Part shown: positions 1-4,601 of the stretch, one piece after another
Layout of the letters: every line of letters starts with the position of its first letter
How positions within the stretch are numbered: the stretch's first letter is position 1
DNA from: Kiloniellaceae bacterium
GTDB taxonomy: Bacteria > Pseudomonadota > Alphaproteobacteria > Kiloniellales > Kiloniellaceae
Assembly: GCA_028280915.1 (NCBI GenBank)
Contig: JANQKX010000619.1
Coordinates: 1 to 8,522 of the forward strand
DNA: 8,522 nucleotides
Direction of reading: 5' to 3'
Notes under the pieces: model-generated
Seen by the model: only the letters and a program-made list of their open reading frames with translations
Database searches by the model: none
What the model was told of the DNA's origin: nothing
Translations under genes and position numbers: made by a program

Positions 1-71
1 CAATCCACGATGAAACGGTCTCCGGGTTTGTTTCGGTCCATCAAAGGCCGCGCATGCCCCAACGGGCGCAT
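1..71 (-). CDS. Possible 5' end of a minus-strand gene running off the left edge
   Basis: An open minus-strand frame runs off the left edge. It starts at an ATG at 71 (preceded in frame by TAA) or at a second in-frame ATG at 41. From the second start it reads MDRNKPGDRFIVD, which looks like a plausible soluble protein N-terminus with codons in the style of the window. Neither start has a convincing Shine-Dalgarno sequence, and 13 to 23 codons are too few to identify a family. It may be a chance open frame. If real, the gene is transcribed in the same direction as phhA, more than 220 bp downstream of the phhA stop, and would need its own promoter in 72-300. Confidence 0.25.
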   Translation of the reverse strand, partial: MRPLGHARPLMDRNKPGDRFIVD

Positions 72-300
72 GGTCCGCGCTTACACCACCGCCGGAAAAT
101 TCACAACCAAAATAACGGGACACCTCTCCGAAGCCTTCCGAAAAATAAAGGTGTCGACGAAACTGCTGCATCATTCCTCATGGCGCCGTCATGTTTTCGG
201 TTGATTGACGGTCCCATCGGACAAGAACAACCGTTCGGTATGCCGCGTTGTCATTGGTATGGTCCGGCTCTGCTAAGCCGTCTGGCGGCCAACCCGCGTT
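72..300. other. Gene-poor stretch left of phhA
   Basis: No convincing gene lies here. Short open frames on the plus strand have no ribosome binding site and no recognisable protein. The main structure is a nested inverted repeat. The outer arms are CGGTTG (198-203) and CAACCG (228-233), and the inner arms are GTCC (211-214) and GGAC (219-222). A weaker repeat, CGGCT (265-269) with AGCCG (276-280), sits about 20 bp past the phhA stop. Either could help end phhA transcription, but neither is followed by the run of T expected of an intrinsic terminator on the minus strand. The region would also have to contain the promoter of any gene starting at 41-71. Confidence 0.4.
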
Positions 301-1098
301 CTATGAGGCTTCCTTCATGGGCGGGTAGCTTGGCGCGAAAAGCCCGCGCCCTTGCGCCTCTTTCACATCGGCCAAGAGGTCCCGCTCGGCGGCCGCGAAG
401 AGGTCGTCAATGTCGTCGAGCACATAGTAGACAGGCTGATGGATGTCGATGCGATAGGGCGTGCGCAGGATGTCCATGACGTCAAAGGGGCGCCGCTCGG
501 CTTTGTCGCTGGTCACGCTATAAGGCAACTCGGTGGGTGAGGAGGCCAGGCCCGACCCCAGGGCCTTGAAGCGTCCGTCCTGCCGGACCAGCCCGAACTC
601 GATGGTGAACCAATAAAGGCGGATCAGCCAAGAGTAGTCCGCGGCGGTGGCCTTCAGGCCGGCTTGACCGATGGACTGGGAAAAGCGGGCAAAGCGCGGG
701 TCGGTCAAAAGGGGCATGTGGCCGAAGATTTCATGAAAGATGTCCGGCTCTTTCACATAGTCGAAATCCGCGCGGGTGCGGATGAAGGACGCGGCCGGAA
801 ACACGCGTTCCGACAGCATCTGGAAAAAGTGGCCAAAGGGGATGAGCGCCGGGACCGGGGCGACCCGCCAGCCGGTCAAGGGCCGCAGCTTGTCGGACAT
901 TTCCCCACATTGGGGAATGCGTGCCTCGGGTAAATCCAGCTTGTCGAAGCCGGCGCGCACCTGGGCGGCGCAGTGACGCTCGATCGCGGGTCGCTGCCGG
1001 CGGAAAAGGTCGCGCCAGACCGCGTCTTCCGCCGTCGTATAGGCGATGACGCCCTGGGCATCGGGAGTTTTCGCCTCATAGGCACTGATCTTGGCCAT
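301..1098 (-). CDS. phhA: Phenylalanine 4-monooxygenase (phenylalanine hydroxylase)
   Basis: Cytosolic non-haem iron enzyme that hydroxylates L-phenylalanine to L-tyrosine using O2 and tetrahydropterin. The 265-residue product matches the short bacterial form, which has only the catalytic domain and lacks the animal regulatory ACT domain. The iron ligands are visible: the HEIFGH motif gives His122 and His127, and Glu167 lies in the YWFTIEFGL segment. The stretch from about residue 75 to 110 (LTGWRVAPVPALIPFGHFF and the following helix) is the usual pterin and substrate-binding region. The start is fixed by a perfect AGGAGG at 1105-1110, six bases before the ATG. The gene is divergent from an Lrp/AsnC regulator, an arrangement that suggests local control. 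The pterin recycling partner PhhB (4a-carbinolamine dehydratase) is not in the window. Confidence 0.96.
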   Translation of the reverse strand: MAKISAYEAKTPDAQGVIAYTTAEDAVWRDLFRRQRPAIERHCAAQVRAGFDKLDLPEARIPQCGEMSDKLRPLTGWRVAPVPALIPFGHFFQMLSERVFPAASFIRTRADFDYVKEPDIFHEIFGHMPLLTDPRFARFSQSIGQAGLKATAADYSWLIRLYWFTIEFGLVRQDGRFKALGSGLASSPTELPYSVTSDKAERRPFDVMDILRTPYRIDIHQPVYYVLDDIDDLFAAAERDLLADVKEAQGRGLFAPSYPPMKEAS

Positions 1099-1146
1099 GG
1101 CGGTCCTCCTTTCTCTGCGGGGTCATGACTTCAAGTATGTCCGATC

Positions 1147-1152
1147 ATTATA
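1147..1152 (-). promoter_or_regulatory. Probable -10 element of the phhA promoter
   Basis: On the minus strand this reads TATAAT, a perfect sigma-70 -10 hexamer, about 50 bp upstream of the phhA ATG. The sequence at the expected -35 position (about AATTTT) is a poor match to consensus. The GGCAA/TTGCC palindrome at 1165-1178 lies there instead, so transcription may depend on the neighbouring regulator. This is inferred from sequence only. Confidence 0.5.
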
Positions 1153-1164
1153 TGCTGGATTAAG

Positions 1165-1178
1165 GGCAAAAAATTGCC
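1165..1178. promoter_or_regulatory. Palindrome GGCAA-AAAA-TTGCC, candidate Lrp-type operator
   Basis: Perfect 5-bp arms surround an A-tract centre in the region between the divergent phhA and lrp-like genes. It overlaps the putative -35 regions of both promoters. AsnC/Lrp dimers typically bind dyads of about 13-15 bp with AT-rich centres, so the neighbouring regulator is the natural candidate. A related dyad lies at 1206-1218. Confidence 0.5.
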
Positions 1179-1203
1179 TAAAGGCGGATAAGGATGCTAA
1201 AAT
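1174..1203 (+). promoter_or_regulatory. Probable sigma-70 promoter of the Lrp-like gene
   Basis: TTGCCT (1174-1179, four of six matches to TTGACA) and TAAAAT (1198-1203, five of six matches to TATAAT) are 18 bp apart. They predict a start of transcription near 1210, about 40 bp before the chosen ATG. The two GCAA/TTGC palindromes overlap the -35 element and the predicted +1, which fits autoregulation. Confidence 0.5.
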
Positions 1204-1205
1204 AA

Positions 1206-1218
1206 GCAAAGATTTTGC
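1206..1218. promoter_or_regulatory. Palindrome GCAAA-GAT-TTTGC, second candidate operator
   Basis: Perfect 5-bp arms around a 3-bp centre, sharing the GCAA...TTGC form of the dyad at 1165-1178. The two centres are about 40 bp apart, close to four helical turns, so both would lie on the same DNA face. It sits at the predicted transcription start of the regulator gene. A partly overlapping dyad, TGCT (1195-1198) with AGCA (1205-1208), may belong to the same binding region. Confidence 0.45.
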
Positions 1219-1235
1219 GAGAAATGGTCAATCTT

Positions 1236-1240
1236 GAGGA
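1236..1240 (+). promoter_or_regulatory. Ribosome binding site that decides the regulator start
   Basis: GAGGA lies ten bases before the ATG at 1251. The earlier in-frame starts, TTG at 1215 and ATG at 1224, have no comparable site, and the TTG falls inside the dyad at 1206-1218. This favours 1251. Confidence 0.6.
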
Positions 1241-1250
1241 AAAATGTTCC

Positions 1251-1718
1251 ATGGTCGATTTGGATGTGTTTGACAGAAATCTGCTCACGGTCCTGCAAAA
1301 GGAGGGCCGGATCAGCACCCAGGACCTGGCAAAGGCGGTCAATCTTTCCACCTCGCCCTGCTGGCGGCGGATCAAGAAATTGGAGGCCGCCGGCGTGATC
1401 GATCGCTACGTGGCGCTCTTGCAGCCCAAGCAGCTGGGCCTGGGCGCCATGGCCTATGTGCACGTGTCCCTGATGGACCACCGGGAACAGACGATCCAGA
1501 CCTTCGATGAATTTGTCGCTTTCGAGGATCAGATTCTGGAGTGCTGTTCCATCACCGGCACCAACGACTATGTCTTGAAGGTGGTGGCCAAGGACCCGGA
1601 GGATCTGGAGTTTTTCATTATGAAAAAGATGCTGGGCCTGGGGATCGTGCGGGCCTCGACCACCAATTTTGTCCTGCGGCAAAAGAAGTACAGCACGGCC
1701 CTGCCGCTGGAGACCTAG
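1251..1718 (+). CDS. Lrp/AsnC family transcriptional regulator
   Basis: A 155-residue DNA-binding protein of the feast/famine (Lrp/AsnC) family, the usual length for the family. The N-terminal helix-turn-helix spans about residues 5-50, with the recognition segment NLSTSPCWRRIKKLEAAGVI ending at residue 50. The C-terminal alpha/beta RAM domain, about 65-142, binds amino acid effectors and oligomerises; it carries the typical GTNDYVLKV segment at about 103-111. The divergent neighbour is phhA, so phenylalanine or another aromatic amino acid is the likely effector and phhA the likely target. That is inference; Lrp-type regulators of aromatic catabolism such as KynR of Pseudomonas are known. Promoter and candidate operators lie at 1165-1218, and autoregulation is plausible. 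The start at 1251 was chosen from its ribosome binding site and because the protein then begins just ahead of the first HTH helix, as in the family. Confidence 0.93.
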   Translation: MVDLDVFDRNLLTVLQKEGRISTQDLAKAVNLSTSPCWRRIKKLEAAGVIDRYVALLQPKQLGLGAMAYVHVSLMDHREQTIQTFDEFVAFEDQILECCSITGTNDYVLKVVAKDPEDLEFFIMKKMLGLGIVRASTTNFVLRQKKYSTALPLET

Positions 1719-1800
1719 GCGGTTTTTGGTCCCAGTAAACCCTGTAATGCCCCCGGCGCTGCCGGCCCCCACGGGGATGTGAATGGTTTCCGGCGCGGGT

Positions 1801-1824
1801 CTTTCGCTATGATCGCGGCGAAAG
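1801..1824. repeat. Inverted repeat between the regulator gene and msrA
   Basis: Arms CTTTCGC (1801-1807) and GCGAAAG (1818-1824) are perfect over 7 bp with a 10-base loop. The downstream plus-strand sequence GGGCAATTTT has a T4 run only after six bases, so it is at best a weak terminator for the regulator. It could also be an operator in the msrA promoter region. Confidence 0.35.
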
Positions 1825-1833
1825 GGGCAATTT

Positions 1834-1872
1834 TACCAAGGCCCGCGGTCTGCGTGCCTGAAAGCCTTGGTA
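1834..1872. promoter_or_regulatory. Perfect 9-bp inverted repeat in the msrA leader
   Basis: TACCAAGGC (1834-1842) and GCCTTGGTA (1864-1872) are exact reverse complements separated by 21 bases. The second arm ends two bases before the msrA ribosome binding site. In RNA it would form a long-looped hairpin beside the translation start. In DNA it could be a two-half-site operator with half-sites about 30 bp (three turns) apart. No known riboswitch class is recognised. Confidence 0.45.
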
Positions 1873-1874
1873 TG

Positions 1875-1879
1875 AGGAG
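1875..1879 (+). promoter_or_regulatory. Ribosome binding site that decides the msrA start
   Basis: AGGAG lies seven bases before the ATG at 1887. The in-frame ATG at 1779 has no such site, and starting there would place 36 residues, encoded by the inverted-repeat region, in front of a clear signal peptide. Confidence 0.75.
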
Positions 1880-1886
1880 AACGGAA

Positions 1887-2519
1887 ATGAAACAAGTTTA
1901 TCGAGGCCTTTTCGGGGCCGCTTGGCTTTGCCTTGCCGCCGCCGGGGCTTGGGCTCAGGAAACAAGCGACCCCGCCGCGACCCAAACCGCCACTTTCGCC
2001 GGCGGCTGCTTTTGGTGCGTGGAATCCGATTTCGACCAAATCCCCGGCGTTTTGGAGACGGTTTCCGGCTATACCGGAGGCAGTACCGAAAATCCCAGCT
2101 ACAAAGACGTGGTGGCCGGCGGCACCGGGCATCTGGAAGCGGTACAAATCACCTTCGACCCCGGCCAAGTCAGCTATGACGCCCTCCTGGCGGCTTTTTG
2201 GCGCTCGGTGGACCCTACCGACGACGGCGGCCAGTTCTGTGACCGGGGTTACTCCTATACCACGGCGGTCTTTGTCCAGGACGACGGCCAGCAGCAGGCG
2301 GCCGAGGCCTCCAAGGCAGCGGCGCAGCAAAGCCTGGACCAGGACATCGTCACCCCCATCCAAGCGGCCGGCCCCTTTTACCCGGCCGAGGACTATCACC
2401 AGAACTACTACAAGAAAAATCCGGTGCGCTATAAGTTCTACCGCTGGAACTGCGGCCGCAACAGCCGGGTAGAGGAGGTCTGGGGCGCGGAGGCCTACGC
2501 GGGCATCCCGACCCATTGA
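1887..2519 (+). CDS. msrA: Exported peptide-methionine (S)-S-oxide reductase MsrA
   Basis: Reduces methionine-S-sulfoxide in oxidised proteins back to methionine. The 210-residue product begins with an N-terminal signal peptide: Lys2 and Arg6, a hydrophobic core at about 8-20, and a likely cut after AWA at residue 23. It therefore probably acts in the periplasm. The MsrA catalytic motif GGCFWC gives nucleophile Cys41, with Cys44 close by and Glu46 following. Cys118 (in QFCDRG) and Cys189 (in RWNCGRN) are further cysteines and may resolve the disulfide. The GHLEAVQ segment at 81-87 and the AEDYHQNYY segment at about 167-175 are also conserved MsrA stretches. The NPVRYKFYRWNCGR end resembles exported proteobacterial MsrA forms. 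No MsrB domain is fused. It converges on the AhpD-like gene with only 12 bp between stops. The leader dyad at 1834-1872 may regulate it. Confidence 0.95.
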   Translation: MKQVYRGLFGAAWLCLAAAGAWAQETSDPAATQTATFAGGCFWCVESDFDQIPGVLETVSGYTGGSTENPSYKDVVAGGTGHLEAVQITFDPGQVSYDALLAAFWRSVDPTDDGGQFCDRGYSYTTAVFVQDDGQQQAAEASKAAAQQSLDQDIVTPIQAAGPFYPAEDYHQNYYKKNPVRYKFYRWNCGRNSRVEEVWGAEAYAGIPTH

Positions 2520-2531
2520 CGGAAACCCGCG

Positions 2532-3137
2532 TTAGTCATGGTTCCAGTTGTCCGGGTCGTCGGAATCGCCGGGGGACAGGCCCAGGACGTCCCCCTCAAC
2601 GGTGATGCCCAGGCCGAGGATCGTGCGGTTGGCATAGGCGAAATAGCTGACCACCTGGTTGACCTCCAGGATGTCGCCGTCGTCCACGCCGGCGGCCCGC
2701 AGCTGTTCCATATGCTCTTGGCTCATGTCAGCCGGAGCGGTGGTCAGGGCCCTGGCGTAGCCCATCATGGCTAGTTCGGCACCGTCAAAGGCCAGCTCCG
2801 GCCGATCCGCCTCGATGGCCTGCTTGATCTGCGCGGCGCGGGCCGGGTCCTTTAGCAAGCGGGACATACCGGTGAAGTGGTGGTGAAAACAATAGCCGCA
2901 GCCGTTGAGATGGCTCACATAGGTGCCCAAAGCCTCCAGCAGCCATTTCGGCAGGCGGTTGCCCGAGTGGTGCAGCACGTTTTTGTAAAGGGCCATGTGG
3001 CCTTCCATGCTGTGGGGCCGCAGGCTGTGGGCCATCATGATGTTATCCACGTTGTCGTCCGGCCCTTTGACCCGGTCGTATAGGCGCTTCAAGCGCCCCT
3101 TCGCGTCCTCGTAGGCGATGGTGGTGATCCAGGTCAT
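2532..3137 (-). CDS. AhpD-like / carboxymuconolactone decarboxylase-fold peroxidase-related protein
   Basis: A 201-residue cytosolic helical protein of the AhpD/CMD superfamily. Residues 80-87 (CGYCFHHH) give the family redox motif Cys80-x2-Cys83-x3-His87, which in AhpD supports thiol-disulfide reduction of peroxides. The length, the NGCGYCFHHH context and the long C-terminal helical part resemble the 'uncharacterised peroxidase-related' branch rather than true 4-carboxymuconolactone decarboxylase, which lacks the thiol pair. The substrate is unknown. The start at 3137 follows a strong GGAGGA (3142-3147 on the minus strand) five bases away. The frame stays open another 86 codons upstream, but that stretch is the upstream membrane protein gene read in the wrong frame. 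It lies 49 bp downstream of the Popeye-like gene on the same strand, so the two are probably co-transcribed. A low-complexity acidic tail (DSDDPDNWNHD) ends the protein. Confidence 0.88.
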   Translation of the reverse strand: MTWITTIAYEDAKGRLKRLYDRVKGPDDNVDNIMMAHSLRPHSMEGHMALYKNVLHHSGNRLPKWLLEALGTYVSHLNGCGYCFHHHFTGMSRLLKDPARAAQIKQAIEADRPELAFDGAELAMMGYARALTTAPADMSQEHMEQLRAAGVDDGDILEVNQVVSYFAYANRTILGLGITVEGDVLGLSPGDSDDPDNWNHD

Positions 3138-3141
3138 GTTT

Positions 3142-3147
3142 TCCTCC
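3142..3147 (-). promoter_or_regulatory. Ribosome binding site that decides the AhpD-like start
   Basis: On the minus strand this reads GGAGGA, five bases before the ATG at 3137. It shows that translation starts there and not at the upstream in-frame codons that overlap the neighbouring gene. Confidence 0.8.
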
Positions 3148-3186
3148 GTGTATACCAATACCGCACCATAGCTGGCGCCGTTGGGT

Positions 3187-3888
3187 CTAACCAGCGGGTG
3201 CGCCCGCCTTTTGTCCCGCGATCTTGCTGGCCAGGTCCGTGCCCATGGCCGAATACATGGCCGCGCGCAGATCGCTGTGGCGGGCGAGTAGCTGATCCAG
3301 GCGGGTGCGGTCCCACTCCAGGCAGCGCAGGGGGCCGTCGGCGGTGACGGTGGCACTGGCCGGGCGGTCGGTGATAAAGCCGATCTCGCCCACAAAGTGG
3401 CCCGGGCGGATGCGGGCGATCTCCCGGTCTGCCACGGTGACCGAGGCTTCCCCCTCCGCCACGGCCAGAACCCGGCCCAAGGAGCGGCCTTCCTTGACCA
3501 GGATGTTGCCGCTGGGCAGGTCGCGCCAATTGCCGGCGCGGATCAGCTTGCGGGCCAGCACCGGCTCGATGGCAAAAAAGGTGGTGTCCTTGACTTTGCG
3601 TTCATCGGGCGTCAGGCGTCGGCTCGCCCGCTCCTTCAACAGGATCAGGCTGTGCACGCCGTTGATCACGATAAAAAGCACGTTCCAGGCGAAGACGTCC
3701 CACATGACCCCAAGGGGCGAAAAATAGATCGCGATGGCAATGGCCGCGTTGGACAGCATGGCCAAGGCCCGCAGCCAGAGAATCTCCCGCACCAAAAAGG
3801 CCAGGGCGGCAAAGATATAGCTGGCGTGAATAAACAGCTGGACCACGGCATTGAATCCCCGCGCGTCCATGATTTCCATCGAGATCAT
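3187..3888 (-). CDS. Popeye-like membrane protein: three helices plus degenerate cyclic-nucleotide-binding domain
   Basis: A 233-residue predicted inner-membrane protein. Three hydrophobic segments at about 14-34, 39-56 and 62-84 are followed by basic residues (KERASRR) and a cytosolic CRP/PKA-type cyclic-nucleotide-binding fold at about 108-225. This order matches Popeye-domain proteins, as does the helix-3 segment WDVFAWNVLFIVINGVHS (63-80), which resembles the DVFSWN...VIN segment of animal POPDC proteins. The phosphate-binding cassette is recognisable as VGEIGFITDRPASATV (166-181), but the Arg that normally contacts the cyclic phosphate (after the Pro in PKA-type cassettes) is Ala177, so ligand binding is uncertain. 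There is no C-terminal DNA-binding domain, so this is not a CRP-type regulator. The ATG at 3888 follows AAGGGG at 3898-3903; Met4 is an alternative start. It is probably the first gene of an operon with the AhpD-like gene. Its function is unknown. Confidence 0.82.
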   Translation of the reverse strand: MISMEIMDARGFNAVVQLFIHASYIFAALAFLVREILWLRALAMLSNAAIAIAIYFSPLGVMWDVFAWNVLFIVINGVHSLILLKERASRRLTPDERKVKDTTFFAIEPVLARKLIRAGNWRDLPSGNILVKEGRSLGRVLAVAEGEASVTVADREIARIRPGHFVGEIGFITDRPASATVTADGPLRCLEWDRTRLDQLLARHSDLRAAMYSAMGTDLASKIAGQKAGAPAG

Positions 3889-3982
3889 TCGTTTTGTCCC
3901 CTTTTGCCAAGCGCCCTAATTTTTACACTCACTTCGGTTTAAGCGCCTGCCCCTTCTCACGATAACCAGCTTGGCCAGCCCG

Positions 3983-3994
3983 ACCCAATTGGGT
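3983..3994. promoter_or_regulatory. Perfect 12-bp palindrome between divergent genes
   Basis: ACCCAATTGGGT is a perfect dyad about 95 bp upstream of the Popeye-like gene and about 50 bp upstream of the lipoprotein gene. Its position in the divergent intergenic region makes it a candidate operator. No clear sigma-70 promoter is seen beside it, and the binding protein is unknown. Confidence 0.35.
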
Positions 3995-4003
3995 TAGGCT
4001 CAC

Positions 4004-4043
4004 CTCCCGTCATGGCCGAGACAAAATTGCTGGATCGCGGGAG
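4004..4043 (+). promoter_or_regulatory. Possible structured leader sequestering the lipoprotein ribosome binding site
   Basis: CTCCCG (4004-4009) is the exact reverse complement of CGGGAG (4038-4043), which abuts the lipoprotein ATG and contains its only purine-rich stretch. Pairing would hide the start region. The 28-base loop contains the ATG at 4012, which opens an 11-codon frame (MAETKLLDRGR) whose TGA overlaps the lipoprotein ATG as ATGA. Translation of this short frame could open the helix. This is inference from sequence alone. Confidence 0.3.
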
Positions 4044-4592
4044 ATGAACCGGAACACAAAACTCATATCTGCGCAAAGGGGCCTCACCAGAATTTGTGGC
4101 TCCCCGGGCGCTGCTTGCCGGGCGGGCCTGCTGCTCTTTCTGGGGCTGCTTCTGTCCGCTTGCGCGGGCGATGACGACCAGCCCAAAACCGGCGCCGAAG
4201 CCGAAACCGCCGGACCGCCCCAGCTATATGTGGAAAACCTCTATCCCTTCACGCGCCTGCAGGTCGAATACCGGGACGGCCAGGAACTGGACGATCCCAT
4301 CGGGGGCATATTCGACGAATCCACCCTGACCCTGACCCCGGGCTGCCACAGCATTACCGTCTCCGACGGGCCGGGCCTGACCTTGGATCTCCTGCGCTTG
4401 TCTTGCGGTACCTTGCGCTTCACGGCGCGGGAGGGAGAGCAGTATCACCTGGAGTCGGCCGGGGCGGCGACCGTTTCCCTGACCCGGGGCGACGGCGGCA
4501 GCGTGGTGGTCAGAGGCAAGATGCGCCGCATCGGCCCTTTCGATGATTGCGCGCCCGACCCGGCCCTTATGTGCCGCGCTTCCTCCCAGTGA
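4044..4592 (+). CDS. Unrecognised lipoprotein
   Basis: A 182-residue protein I do not recognise. A long N-terminal region (Arg12, Arg16, Arg26) leads into a hydrophobic core at 27-38 and a lipobox LLSAC with lipidation Cys40. Ala41 and Gly42 rather than Asp follow the cysteine, so outer-membrane sorting is possible. The next stretch to about residue 58 is acidic and Ala/Pro-rich, like a linker. The rest (about 59-165) alternates short polar and hydrophobic segments that suggest a small beta-sandwich, for example LYVENLYPFTRLQVEYRDG and GCHSITVSDG. Cys residues at about 110, 131, 169 and 176 could form disulfides in the periplasm. The start is uncertain because the purine-rich CGGGAG directly abuts the ATG; no better in-frame start exists before the signal core. 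The stop lies 9 bp from the convergent kynU stop. Confidence 0.72.
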   Translation: MNRNTKLISAQRGLTRICGSPGAACRAGLLLFLGLLLSACAGDDDQPKTGAEAETAGPPQLYVENLYPFTRLQVEYRDGQELDDPIGGIFDESTLTLTPGCHSITVSDGPGLTLDLLRLSCGTLRFTAREGEQYHLESAGAATVSLTRGDGGSVVVRGKMRRIGPFDDCAPDPALMCRASSQ

Positions 4593-4601
4593 TCGGGCGC
4601 T

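Noticed and set aside
10..479. Plus-strand open frames at 10-204 and 54-479
   Set aside because: Neither has a ribosome binding site or a protein-like sequence, and the longer one runs into phhA on the opposite strand.
1215..1250. Earlier TTG/ATG starts for the Lrp-like regulator
   Set aside because: There is no ribosome binding site before them. The TTG lies within a candidate operator and near the predicted transcription start.
1833..2516. 227-codon open frame antisense to msrA
   Set aside because: MsrA is certain from its GGCFWC motif and signal peptide. The antisense frame has no supporting signal.
2520..2531. Bidirectional terminator between the converging msrA and AhpD-like genes
   Set aside because: Only 12 bases separate the stops, and no hairpin with a T run is visible there.
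3138..3395. 86-codon N-terminal extension of the AhpD-like frame
   Set aside because: It is the out-of-frame shadow of the CNBD-coding region of the upstream gene. The strong GGAGGA at 3142-3147 fixes the start at 3137.
3187..3888. CRP/FNR-type transcription factor
   Set aside because: The CNBD is present, but the N-terminus is three membrane helices and no C-terminal helix-turn-helix follows.
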